DNA of 15,267 bases from assembly GCA_934088535.1 (NCBI GenBank), contig CAKOJC010000028.1:1-15267 (forward strand), read 5' to 3'. The translations under genes were made by a program, and so were the position numbers. Under the pieces are notes generated by a model, which did not search any database, was not told where the DNA came from, and was given only the letters and a program-made list of their open reading frames with translations. Shown here one piece after another: positions 1 through 7,347 of the stretch. Numbering within the stretch: the stretch's first letter is position 1; each line of letters opens with the position of its first letter. This DNA is from an uncultured Bacilli bacterium. GTDB taxonomy: Bacteria; Bacillota_I; Bacilli_A; RF39; UBA660.

Positions 1-35
1 TCTTTAGCAGTTAGAAATCTCTTTTCATCATACAT
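1..35 (-). CDS. 5' end of an unidentified gene cut by the left window edge
   Basis: An open frame runs off the left edge. The likely start is ATG at 35-33, preceded at good spacing by GAGAGG (about 48-43). It encodes only about 11 residues here (MYDEKRFLTAK...), too few to identify a family. An in-frame GTG at 56-54 with a GAGGT upstream is an alternative start, but the promoter placed at 61-89 would begin its transcript near base 54, which favours the ATG. That the promoter, ribosome site and open frame line up is the main reason to believe a gene starts here. Confidence 0.45.
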   Translation of the reverse strand, partial: MYDEKRFLTAK

Positions 36-60
36 ACCTTTTAGCCTCTCTTCCACAATA

Positions 61-89
61 ATTTTACCTCAAAAAAAGAACTTTTGCAA
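61..89 (-). promoter_or_regulatory. sigma-A-type promoter for the gene leaving the left edge
   Basis: On the minus strand a -35 box TTGCAA (89-84) and a -10 box TAAAAT (66-61) are separated by exactly 17 bases, matching 4/6 and 5/6 of the consensus. It lies just after the terminator of the preceding operon and just before the partial gene at the edge, the expected position for a fresh transcription start. Confidence 0.6.
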
Positions 90-90
90 T

Positions 91-118
91 ATAAAAGAGC
101 AAACACTATAGTTTGCTC
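91..118 (-). terminator. intrinsic terminator closing the HAD-priA-fmt operon
   Basis: A perfect 8-bp stem GAGCAAAC/GTTTGCTC (118-111 with 104-97) has a 6-base loop and is followed on the minus strand by TTTTAT. The U-tract is short, so efficiency is uncertain. It is the only credible terminator after the gene ending at 236. The TAG of a possible 26-codon frame (106-186) falls in its loop. Confidence 0.6.
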
Positions 119-186
119 ACAAAATCCAAAATACAGCCATTAACTAACAAATCCATTTCTTTAAAACATTCATTAATATTTTTCAT
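106..186 (-). CDS. possible 26-residue small protein
   Basis: A short frame starts at ATG 186-184 and ends at TAG 108-106 inside the loop of the terminator. It begins MKNINECFKEMD and ends DFVSKL, with two cysteines and no clear membrane segment. It overlaps by ATGA with a three-codon mini-frame (ATG GAC TTA TGA, 194-183) that has a well placed AAAGGA at 206-201, so it could be translated by coupling. No family is recognised. It may equally be chance sequence in the 3' untranslated region of the operon; the main argument for it is that it fills the gap between the last gene and the terminator. Confidence 0.2.
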   Translation of the reverse strand: MKNINECFKEMDLLVNGCILDFVSKL

Positions 187-235
187 AAGTCCATATTACA
201 TCCTTTAAAGAAATAATTCATTAAATTCGACAAAA

Positions 236-994
236 CTAGTTATTTTTTTTAACTAAATCTTCAAAATACTTAATTTGACTTTCAAAATTATTAGCATTTA
301 TACTATCTATAAATATAGAATATACAACATTTTGATCAGATTTATTAATTATTTTTTCTATTTCACTTGCGTTGAATTCTATAAAATCAACTTTTGTATT
401 ATATTCATATTTAATAGACATTTTCTTATCTTCATCTATTTTATATGATGTCTTATAAATATCATTATATTCATTTAAATAGTCACTTATATTAATTTCA
501 CAAGTATTGTTATCTTTAAAAGTACAATGACTCGTTATTTTTTTTAATAACTCAAAATCATAAATATAACTAGGTATTTCACTTACGACTTCACCTTTTT
601 TAGCACGTTTAAATTCTTCACTACTAGGTATAAAAATATTACCTTTATAGTCGATATATCCTTCTACATTAAGAGCATTTCCATAATATATTGTTAAATC
701 TTCATCTCCATTTATTTCTAACTTCTTTTCTTCATCATTAATAACTTTATAAACTGTTATTTCATAATTATCTTTTAATAAATCTAACTTACTAATTAAA
801 TCTTCTTTTTTTACAGTTATTTCATCAATTTTAACATCATTCTTAGGAGAATTATTTTTATTTTCACCATGACTACCAACAAATAACAAAGCAAAACAAG
901 CGAATATAACGCATAAATACATTAATGCTTTCTTTTTATCATCTTCTTTATCATTTTTTTTAGGCTTTTTTTCTTCAAACAAATCTTTTAACAT
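236..994 (-). CDS. membrane-anchored protein of unknown function (252 aa)
   Basis: Not recognised. The first 22 residues are very rich in Lys and Asp/Glu (cytoplasmic), residues 23-40 form one hydrophobic segment, and the remaining ~210 residues are hydrophilic. Positive charge before the segment predicts an N-in anchor with the body outside the membrane. The outer part has two cysteines (Cys157, Cys165), eight residues apart, which could form a disulfide, and many Asp, Asn, Lys and Tyr residues. There is no lipobox. The ATG start overlaps the end of fmt by seven bases and has GGAG seven bases upstream, so it is translationally coupled and is the last clear gene of the HAD-MBL-priA-fmt operon. 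Its place beside fmt probably reflects operon packing, not a shared role. Confidence 0.75.
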   Translation of the reverse strand: MLKDLFEEKKPKKNDKEDDKKKALMYLCVIFACFALLFVGSHGENKNNSPKNDVKIDEITVKKEDLISKLDLLKDNYEITVYKVINDEEKKLEINGDEDLTIYYGNALNVEGYIDYKGNIFIPSSEEFKRAKKGEVVSEIPSYIYDFELLKKITSHCTFKDNNTCEINISDYLNEYNDIYKTSYKIDEDKKMSIKYEYNTKVDFIEFNASEIEKIINKSDQNVVYSIFIDSINANNFESQIKYFEDLVKKNN

Positions 995-1917
995 AATATT
1001 TCTCCAACTAATGTTTTATTTTTTCCATTTAAATAATCTTTAGCTGACATTTCTTTTTTACCACTTGGTTTAAGTCTCGTTATTATTATATTTTTATCTT
1101 TGCACATCACACTTATACCATCTTTAGAAGTTTCTATTATCTCGCCAGGTTTTCCTTTAGAACTATTTCCTATAACAGATTCGCATATTTTAATAACTTC
1201 TCCATTAAGAGTAGTATACGCTACTGGAAAAGGATACATTCCTCTTATTTGGTTAAATACTTCACGAGCAGTTTTATTAAAGTCTAATTTCTCTTCTTCA
1301 CGTTTTATATTATATGCATATGTTACTTCTTCTGTATTTTGTTTGGTTCTTGTAATATTACCACTAAATATATTAGGAAGTGTTTCTAATAATAAGTCAC
1401 GTCCCATAATACTAAGTTCATCATGTATTATTCCAACATTATCAGTATCCTTTATTTCTATACTTCTTTGAGTAATAATATCTCCATCATCCATACCAGG
1501 AGCCATATACATAATAGTTATACCAGTCTCCTTATAACCATCAATTATACATTTATGTAATGGACTTCCACCTCTAAGTTTAGGAAGTAATGATGCATGA
1601 ACATTTATAGCTTTATACTTAGGAGTATCAAGCAACACACTAGGTATTATTTGTCCATAAGCACAAGTTATTATTATGTCAGGATTTTTCTCTAAAATAT
1701 ACTCGTATTCATTTCTTATTTTATTTGGTTGATACACTTCTATATTATGTTTTAATGCACATTCTTTAATTGGTGTTGCTTTAAGTTCATGATGTCTTCC
1801 TGATTCTTTATCAGGTTGAGTTACAACTAAAACTACATTAGTATTTTCTATTAACATTTCTAAAACAGGTACACTAAACTCAGGAGTTCCCATAAATACT
1901 ACTTTTTTATCTTTCAT
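988..1917 (-). CDS. fmt: methionyl-tRNA formyltransferase
   Basis: Transfers a formyl group from 10-formyltetrahydrofolate to Met-tRNA(fMet) to make the initiator tRNA used in bacterial translation. At 309 residues it is full length. The N-terminal formyltransferase fold starts FMGTPEFSVPVLE (8-20). The active-site region shows INVHASLLPKLRGGSPLH (104-121), with the catalytic Asn105 and His107, and the conserved Asp of GMDDGD (141-146). The C-terminal OB-like tRNA-binding domain covers about residues 205-309. The ATG has AAGGTG upstream and lies 24 bases after priA, in the common priA-fmt order of low-GC Gram-positives. A def (deformylase) gene, often next to fmt, is absent here; an unknown anchored protein follows instead. 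Confidence 0.96.
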   Translation of the reverse strand: MKDKKVVFMGTPEFSVPVLEMLIENTNVVLVVTQPDKESGRHHELKATPIKECALKHNIEVYQPNKIRNEYEYILEKNPDIIITCAYGQIIPSVLLDTPKYKAINVHASLLPKLRGGSPLHKCIIDGYKETGITIMYMAPGMDDGDIITQRSIEIKDTDNVGIIHDELSIMGRDLLLETLPNIFSGNITRTKQNTEEVTYAYNIKREEEKLDFNKTAREVFNQIRGMYPFPVAYTTLNGEVIKICESVIGNSSKGKPGEIIETSKDGISVMCKDKNIIITRLKPSGKKEMSAKDYLNGKNKTLVGEILC

Positions 1918-1941
1918 CTCTTCACCTTCACATAAATTATA

Positions 1942-4095
1942 TTAAATATTTATATTTATATCAATAGACACATTCTTTATATTAATATTATTTACTTCTC
2001 TCATTACCGGTAATAAATTATCTATCTTTTTATATTTTATCATTATATTAAATCTATATTTATTATTAAGTCTTACTATACTTGACACAGAAGGACCTAG
2101 TACTATAAATTCATTTTCATTAAGCTTACTATCTATAAATTTTTTAACTTTATTCGCAGCATCCCCTGCTTCATTAAATGTTGTACTTGTTATTAAAATA
2201 TTGCAAATGTAATAATAAGGTGGATACATTAATTTCTTACGAATATTCATTTCATAATTAAAGAATGCATCAAAATCATTTTTAACTACACTTTTATATA
2301 CATAATTAGTTGGATTATATGTTTGTATTATAACTTTACCAGGCAAATTGAATCTTCCTACTCTTCCAGCAGTTTGACTTAATAATTCATATGTTCTTTC
2401 ACTACTTCTAAAGTCAGGTATAGATAAACTTGCATCACTATTTATAGTTCCAACTAAACTAACATTTTCAAAGTTAAGTCCTTTAGATATCATTTGAGTT
2501 CCAACAAGTATACTATATTTACCACTTGAAAACTCTTTAATTAGTTTTTGATGAGCATTTTTGGTACTAGTAGTATCCGCATCCATTCTAATTACCTCTA
2601 CATTATATTTTTTTGCTATCATGCTTTCTAACTTTTCAGTACCAAGTCCTAGATCTTTAATAGCTTCCTCATGACAACTAGGACACACATCGCTCTTACC
2701 ACATCTATATCCACAATAATGACAACTATAACTATTACTACTCTTATGATAAATTAATGATATATCACAGTTAGGACACTTATATACAAAACCACAATTA
2801 GTACAACTCAAAAATGTAGAATATCCTCGTCTATTTAATAAAAGTATTACTTGTTCTTTTCTTTCAAGTGCACCCTTTATTTCTTTATCAAGTTTATCAC
2901 TAATGATGTAATTATGTTTCTTAGCTTCCTTATCCATATCAACTATTTCAAATGATGGAAGTCTACCACTTATTCTAGAAGAAAGACTTATTAAATGAAA
3001 AACTCCTTTTTTACCTCTAGCATATTGTTCTAAAGAAGGTGTTGCACTTCCCATAATTACTTTAGCATTATTATATTCTCCTCTTTTAAAAGCTATATCT
3101 ATTGCATTATATTTAGGAGTATTATCTTGCTTATATGTTTGACTTTGACATTCATCTATAATTATTAACCCTATATTTTTAAGTGGTGCAAATACAGCAC
3201 TTCTAGCACCAACTACTAAAGATACTTCACCATTCATAATTCTTCTGTACTCATCATACTTTTCCCCTTCACTTAAAGAACTATGAAACACAGCTACATT
3301 ATCACCAAACACACCCTTAAAACGGGCCACTATTTGAGGAGTTAAAGATATTTCTGGTACTAATACTATACCAGTTTTATTTTTCTTCAAAATACGTCTT
3401 AAAAGCTCTATATATACTTCAGTCTTACCACTACCAGTAACACCATATAATAAAAACTTATCATCATTAGAATTTAATATTTCATCTACAGCCTTTAATT
3501 GTCCTTCTGTTAAATTAATAGTTTTCTTTTCTTCATCTACTTCCACTTCTCTATTAACTTCATATTTATTTTCTATAACTATTTCTTTTTCTATTAATTT
3601 TTTTATTGAACTACTAAATTCTTTTTTTTCTTTTTCTCCACTTTTTAAACACTCAATTATACTTATTTCTGCTTTATTTCTCTTATGTTCTAAAATATAT
3701 TTTTCTATATCAACATCTTTATTTAATGATACTTTAGTTACATATTTTCTATTTATATTAGTCTTTAATGATGCTTTTAAAGCTTTAGGTAACATTACCT
3801 GATAACAAGATATTAAATTACATAACAAAAAATCACTCATATATTTTCCCAATTTGAGTAATTCTTCATTTAAATAAAAATCACTTTCTTGTATTCTAAT
3901 AATACTTCTATATTCTAAGTTTTCATCTTTATTATTGTGAATCTTAAGTACAAAACCTTCTACTTCTACTTTACCAAAAGGTACTATTACTTTATGTCCA
4001 ACTTTTATAGTATCTTTTATATCTTCTGGTATTATATAATCAAATACTTTATTTAATGATTTTACTGAATATTCTATTATTACACTAGCAAGCAT
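1942..4095 (-). CDS. priA: primosomal protein N' (PriA replication-restart helicase)
   Basis: Superfamily 2 3'-to-5' DNA helicase that recognises stalled or collapsed forks and reloads the replicative helicase. At 717 residues it is close to the usual ~730-800. In order: N-terminal 3'-end DNA-binding domain (about 1-105), Walker A GVTGSGKT (218-225), ARSAVFAP (297-304), Walker B region, GSATPSLE (349-356), and a zinc-binding insert with eight cysteines in CxxC pairs (431, 434, 440, 443, 458, 461, 471, 474). Then follow GTQMISKG (532-539) and the motif VI region SQTAGRVGR (573-581). The Walker B/DEAH box reads DECQ (314-317) where PriA normally has DEEH; the codons at 3145-3156 confirm it. The ATG overlaps the preceding TAA by one base (TAATG), with AAGGGG six bases upstream. 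Confidence 0.96.
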   Translation of the reverse strand: MLASVIIEYSVKSLNKVFDYIIPEDIKDTIKVGHKVIVPFGKVEVEGFVLKIHNNKDENLEYRSIIRIQESDFYLNEELLKLGKYMSDFLLCNLISCYQVMLPKALKASLKTNINRKYVTKVSLNKDVDIEKYILEHKRNKAEISIIECLKSGEKEKKEFSSSIKKLIEKEIVIENKYEVNREVEVDEEKKTINLTEGQLKAVDEILNSNDDKFLLYGVTGSGKTEVYIELLRRILKKNKTGIVLVPEISLTPQIVARFKGVFGDNVAVFHSSLSEGEKYDEYRRIMNGEVSLVVGARSAVFAPLKNIGLIIIDECQSQTYKQDNTPKYNAIDIAFKRGEYNNAKVIMGSATPSLEQYARGKKGVFHLISLSSRISGRLPSFEIVDMDKEAKKHNYIISDKLDKEIKGALERKEQVILLLNRRGYSTFLSCTNCGFVYKCPNCDISLIYHKSSNSYSCHYCGYRCGKSDVCPSCHEEAIKDLGLGTEKLESMIAKKYNVEVIRMDADTTSTKNAHQKLIKEFSSGKYSILVGTQMISKGLNFENVSLVGTINSDASLSIPDFRSSERTYELLSQTAGRVGRFNLPGKVIIQTYNPTNYVYKSVVKNDFDAFFNYEMNIRKKLMYPPYYYICNILITSTTFNEAGDAANKVKKFIDSKLNENEFIVLGPSVSSIVRLNNKYRFNIMIKYKKIDNLLPVMREVNNINIKNVSIDININI

Positions 4096-4625
4096 TAAAT
4101 TCCCCTTAAGAATGGATTATACTTAAGTTCATGTTCAACAGTAGTTTCTTCATCATGACCAGGATACACTTTAACATTAGTGGACATATATTTAAACACT
4201 TTAAGACTATTAATCATAGCTTGTTCATTATCTTCTTCAAAATTACCAATTGTTTCTTTAAACAAGAAATCTCCAGTAAATAATATATCATTTTTATCGA
4301 AATAAAATGAAACACTATCCATAGTATGACCATATGTCTCAATCACTTTAAATTCAAAAGTATCTATTTTAACGTCTCCTTTAGTTTTATAATCAACTAT
4401 TCTAGCAGTAGGATATATTTCCTTAAATATTTCTAAACATCCAATATGATCAAAATGATAATGTGTTATCAATATTCCTTTAACATGTAATCCTCTACTA
4501 TTTATTTCAGTTAATATTTTCTTTTGATCATCTCCTGGATCTACCACTAAACAATCTATTCCATTATGAATAATATAACAATTTTCTTTTAAAAAACCAG
4601 TTACAACTCTAACAACTTCTAACAT
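4095..4625 (-). CDS. metallo-beta-lactamase-fold hydrolase (glyoxalase II-like, YqgX type)
   Basis: A cytosolic binuclear metal hydrolase of the hydroxyacylglutathione hydrolase-like branch. The signature HYHFDH (His55, His57, Asp59, His60) is intact. The further metal ligands are visible as His100 (TYGHT), Asp119 (FTGD) and His157 (YPGHDEETT). The end KYNPFLRG is typical of the YqgX-like group. At 176 residues it is about 30 shorter than most members but has every ligand. The true substrate is unknown: these proteins act on thioesters such as S-lactoyl-thiols, but this has not been shown for most. The ATG overlaps the HAD gene by seven bases (ATGTTAG), and its stop overlaps priA by one base, so the three are translated as a chain. 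Confidence 0.9.
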   Translation of the reverse strand: MLEVVRVVTGFLKENCYIIHNGIDCLVVDPGDDQKKILTEINSRGLHVKGILITHYHFDHIGCLEIFKEIYPTARIVDYKTKGDVKIDTFEFKVIETYGHTMDSVSFYFDKNDILFTGDFLFKETIGNFEEDNEQAMINSLKVFKYMSTNVKVYPGHDEETTVEHELKYNPFLRGI

Positions 4626-5137
4626 ACTCCCACCTCTTCATCTTTAAACATACCTATTAATTCATCTAAATGATTTAATACTTTATATCCATGAGATTCA
4701 AGCTCTTTAGAAAATCTTACAGCTATGCCACCATTTTCTTCCCATTCTTTTAAATTACCTGAATAATCATCTACAAGTATTGCTCCTTCACTATGAACAA
4801 CTTTAGTTTTAGATATCTCTTTAGGAACCATAATAATAGTTATATCATTAAAATGTTTTCTTAAATAATCCACTTTTACACAACCTTCAGTTAAAGAATT
4901 TACATGAGTTAAAAATGATATTTCAAACATCTTACTATCAATTAATTTATTAATACAATTGATAGAATCATTAAGAACGTTTTCATCATTAATTATTTTA
5001 GAAAAATCATAACTTGCAAAAAATACTCTTATCTCACTCTCATTTGTTACATCAGCTCCACTCTTTTGTAAAGCCTCATATAATGGCGGTATCGTATCCA
5101 TAACTACCCCATCGAAATCTATATATAATCTCTTCAT
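4619..5137 (-). CDS. HAD-superfamily phosphatase, probably 5'-nucleotidase-like
   Basis: HAD motif I is at the very N-terminus, YIDFDGVVMDT, giving nucleophile Asp7 and acid/base Asp9. A Thr (Thr77, in FLTHV) serves as motif II, and a Lys near 110-112 (ISKTK) as motif III. Motif IV is LVDDYSGNLKEW with Asp123 and Asp124. The short length (172 residues), the small cap after motif I and the DDYSGNL-W end resemble the small cytosolic 5'(3')-nucleotidase-type HAD proteins, but the substrate cannot be read from sequence. It is the first gene of a five-gene operon (then MBL hydrolase, priA, fmt and an anchored unknown), behind a near-consensus promoter, with GAGG seven bases before the ATG. Confidence 0.82.
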   Translation of the reverse strand: MKRLYIDFDGVVMDTIPPLYEALQKSGADVTNESEIRVFFASYDFSKIINDENVLNDSINCINKLIDSKMFEISFLTHVNSLTEGCVKVDYLRKHFNDITIIMVPKEISKTKVVHSEGAILVDDYSGNLKEWEENGGIAVRFSKELESHGYKVLNHLDELIGMFKDEEVGVC

Positions 5138-5155
5138 AATATTACCTCTATAAAC

Positions 5156-5184
5156 AATATAATATTTTGATCCAAAAATGTCAA
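5156..5184 (-). promoter_or_regulatory. strong sigma-A promoter for the HAD-MBL-priA-fmt operon
   Basis: On the minus strand a perfect -35 TTGACA (5184-5179), a 17-base spacer and a -10 TATATT (5161-5156, 5/6) sit directly before the HAD gene. The expected start near 5149 gives a leader of only about a dozen bases, just enough for the ribosome site GAGG at 5148-5145. This is the closest match to consensus in the window. Confidence 0.8.
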
Positions 5185-5220
5185 TAAATTTAATACGAAA
5201 ATTTGTTTGTTATTTGAATA

Positions 5221-5255
5221 TTAAAAAAGATTTATTCATTTGCTAATAAATCTTT
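5221..5255 (-). terminator. intrinsic terminator overlapping the end of the 199-aa envelope gene
   Basis: A perfect 11-bp stem AAAGATTTATT/AATAAATCTTT (5255-5245 with 5236-5226) has an 8-base loop, followed on the minus strand by more T (TTTAATATT). The left arm is made of the last sense codons of the gene, and its TAA (5234-5232) is inside the right arm. It separates the miaB unit from the HAD operon promoter about 37 bases further on. Confidence 0.8.
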
Positions 5256-5831
5256 TACTTCATTATTCTTATTTAATCCAATAAGTTTAACATCACATGT
5301 ATCACTATATAAAGAAATCTTAGTATATTCTTCATCAAGTGGAAGTTCTAAAAACGATTCACCACTAAAAAGTCCATCCATTTCTTCAGTTTTATAAACT
5401 TTCCCATCTTCTGTAAGAGCAACATATATTAAATCACAATCACTATTAGTAGAATCAATACTTATTACTTTAGATGAAATACTATCATAAGTCTTAATTA
5501 CTTTACCATTCAAGTCTTCAAACACAAGTATTCCTTCATCATTAATTTTTAAAGTACCAGCTTCATTTTCACTAGTATCAAAATTAAACATACTGTCTAC
5601 TTTAATAGATTTTTTAATAGAAAATTTATATTCAATATCTCCTATTTTAAAACATTCATAACCATTATTACAACTAAGATTAATATCTTCAAGTTTATCT
5701 TCTACATTTTTATTTCCAGATTTATCACTGGTTTTATCAGTTATATCTTTATATTGTTGATTATAATAATATACTCCACCAACAACTAATAAACATAACA
5801 GTATAGTAATTAATATTTTCTTAATATTCAT
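5232..5831 (-). CDS. small membrane-anchored envelope protein of unknown function
   Basis: Not assigned to a family. From the chosen start it has 199 residues: a short basic head, one hydrophobic segment (about residues 6-22), a Lys/Asp/Ser-rich stalk to about 50, then an outer domain. An in-frame GTG at 5840 would add three residues but has no room for a ribosome site; ATG 5831 has AGG eight bases upstream. The outer domain has four cysteines (54, 60, 132, 179). Two similar strand-rich stretches (about 123-148 and 171-195) each carry an S-D-(x)-C-D element followed by a short turn with G or N and a K, hinting at a small repeated beta fold. It lies 33 bases after miaB with its own extended -10. 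Confidence 0.72.
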   Translation of the reverse strand: MNIKKILITILLCLLVVGGVYYYNQQYKDITDKTSDKSGNKNVEDKLEDINLSCNNGYECFKIGDIEYKFSIKKSIKVDSMFNFDTSENEAGTLKINDEGILVFEDLNGKVIKTYDSISSKVISIDSTNSDCDLIYVALTEDGKVYKTEEMDGLFSGESFLELPLDEEYTKISLYSDTCDVKLIGLNKNNEVKDLLANE

Positions 5832-5852
5832 ACACTTCACCTACCTATAAAA

Positions 5853-5861
5853 ATTATATCA
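5853..5861 (-). promoter_or_regulatory. extended -10 promoter before the 199-aa envelope gene
   Basis: TGATATAAT on the minus strand (5861-5853) is a perfect TATAAT with a TGn extension. No matching -35 is seen 17 bases upstream. It lies across and just before the miaB stop region, so the downstream gene can probably be made both from this site and by read-through from miaB, as no terminator separates them. Confidence 0.5.
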
Positions 5862-5864
5862 TAT

Positions 5865-7277
5865 TTAATCTTTAATATATACTCCATCCATTGAAAAACT
5901 TTTAGTATTTGTTATCTTAACATTTACTATATTTCCAATTAATTCTTTAGGTCCCTCTATATTAACAAGTTTCATATTTTCAGTATATCCACATACTTTA
6001 GTTTTATCTTTATCACTAAGTCCTGTTACTAAACACTTAACAATAGTTCCATTCATTCTAGCATTAGCTTCATTACTATATTTATTTATTACTTCATTAA
6101 GTCTATGTAACCTATCCATCTTAACATCTTCTGGTACTACATTTTTCATTAAAGCAGCAGGAGTATTTTCACGAGGACTAAATGCAAACGTAAATGCTCC
6201 GTCAAATTTACATTCATTTACCAGTTTTAATGTATCTTCAAAATCTTCTTCAGTTTCGCCTGGAAAACCTACTATTATATCTGTTGTAATACTAGAATTT
6301 TTAACTTTAGTACGTATACTATTATAAAGTTTTAAGTATTCACTACTAGTATATTTTCTATTCATAAGTTTAAGTATTTTATCGCTACCAGATTGAAGTG
6401 GCAAATGTATATAAGGCATTATATTATCACGACTAGCTATTATATCAACCATCTCATCAGTAAAATCCCATGGATGACTAGTAACAAATCTTATCCTTTC
6501 TATTCCAGTATCGCTTACATCACTAAGTAAATTCGCAAGGTTATAGTCATCATATAAATCTTTACCATAAGCATTAACATTTTGACCTAGAAGCGTTACT
6601 TCTTTATAACCATTTTTAACTAATTCTTTTACTTCATCAACTATAGCTTCATGCTTTCTACTTCTTTGAGTACCACGAGTATAAGGAACTATACAATATG
6701 TACAAAATTTATCACAACCATATATTATGTCAACCCATGCACTATATTTACTTTCTCTTAACACTGGTACATTTTCAACAACATCTCCTTCGTAACTAAG
6801 TACTTCTATTTGTTGCTTTTTAGTATCAATTTTATTTTTAACAAGAGAAATTAAATTATCTAAATTATGAGTACCACATACAAAATCAACATATTTATAT
6901 TTATTTAATATATCTTTAACTACTACTTCTTCTTGAGCCATACAACCACATAATCCAATTAATAGATCAGGTTTGCTTTGCTTTAAATGCTTTAAAACAC
7001 CTAAAAAACCAAACACTTTATCATGAGCATTTTCACGTATCGCACAAGTATTAAGAATAACAACATCAGCATCTTCTAGAGAATCTGAAAGCTTAAATCC
7101 AACGCTCTTCATCATTCCTCTTATTTTTTCAGAATCATGTTCATTCATTTGACATCCATAAGTTCTAACAAAGAATGTTTTTCCTTCACCAAATTTATCA
7201 TAATTTCTATCATAATCTACATACTTTATTTCATTTTGATTTCTCTTTTTTGCATCTAACATATTAGGTGTTTTCAT
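5865..7277 (-). CDS. miaB: tRNA-2-methylthio-N6-dimethylallyladenosine-37 synthase
   Basis: Radical-SAM methylthiotransferase that adds a 2-methylthio group to i6A37 of tRNAs reading UNN codons. From the chosen ATG it has 470 residues, a normal length. The N-terminal UPF0004 domain has the three ligands of the auxiliary iron-sulfur cluster: Cys42 (TYGCQMNEHDSE), Cys78 (LNTCAIREN) and Cys112 (CGCMAQ). The radical-SAM cluster is YGCDKFCTYC (Cys188, Cys192, Cys195). A TRAM domain ends the protein. A GTG at 7295 would add six residues, but GGAG (7290-7287) is nine bases before ATG 7277 and the promoter -10 is at 7303-7298, so the ATG is preferred. The NEHDSE motif and N-terminal extension fit MiaB and not RimO or MtaB. 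Confidence 0.95.
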   Translation of the reverse strand: MKTPNMLDAKKRNQNEIKYVDYDRNYDKFGEGKTFFVRTYGCQMNEHDSEKIRGMMKSVGFKLSDSLEDADVVILNTCAIRENAHDKVFGFLGVLKHLKQSKPDLLIGLCGCMAQEEVVVKDILNKYKYVDFVCGTHNLDNLISLVKNKIDTKKQQIEVLSYEGDVVENVPVLRESKYSAWVDIIYGCDKFCTYCIVPYTRGTQRSRKHEAIVDEVKELVKNGYKEVTLLGQNVNAYGKDLYDDYNLANLLSDVSDTGIERIRFVTSHPWDFTDEMVDIIASRDNIMPYIHLPLQSGSDKILKLMNRKYTSSEYLKLYNSIRTKVKNSSITTDIIVGFPGETEEDFEDTLKLVNECKFDGAFTFAFSPRENTPAALMKNVVPEDVKMDRLHRLNEVINKYSNEANARMNGTIVKCLVTGLSDKDKTKVCGYTENMKLVNIEGPKELIGNIVNVKITNTKSFSMDGVYIKD

Positions 7278-7297
7278 AATAATCAACTCCGACACAT

Positions 7298-7306
7298 ATT
7301 ATATCA
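7298..7306 (-). promoter_or_regulatory. extended -10 promoter for miaB
   Basis: TGATATAAT (7306-7298, minus strand) is a perfect extended -10. The -35 position (TTTCTT at 17 bases) is poor and lies in the U-tract of the preceding terminator. The expected start near 7291 lies after the upstream GTG and before the GGAG of the preferred ATG, which supports the shorter MiaB start. Confidence 0.6.
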
Positions 7307-7312
7307 AACATT

Positions 7313-7347
7313 AAATAAAAAAGAAACAATATCACATATATTGTTTC
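7313..7347 (-). terminator. intrinsic terminator formed from the last codons of the thioredoxin-fusion gene
   Basis: A perfect 10-bp stem GAAACAATAT/ATATTGTTTC (7347-7338 with 7332-7323), a 5-base loop and a run of six T followed by ATTT form a textbook terminator. The left arm encodes the last residues of the gene ending at 7332, and the TGA stop bridges loop and right arm. Only about seven bases separate it from the miaB -10 element. Confidence 0.88.

Noticed and set aside
1100..1471. 123-codon plus-strand frame opposite fmt
   Set aside because: It lies wholly antisense to a well-supported gene, has no ribosome site or promoter and a low-complexity Ile/Ser/Leu composition typical of the reverse of AT-rich coding DNA. 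The same applies to the other plus-strand frames at 8757-8966, 9970-10278, 10972-11202, 12019-12213, 13822-14118 and 14654-14872.
7277..7295. GTG 7295 as the start of miaB
   Set aside because: It lies at or before the expected transcription start of the extended -10 promoter and lacks a ribosome site, while ATG 7277 has GGAG at nine bases.
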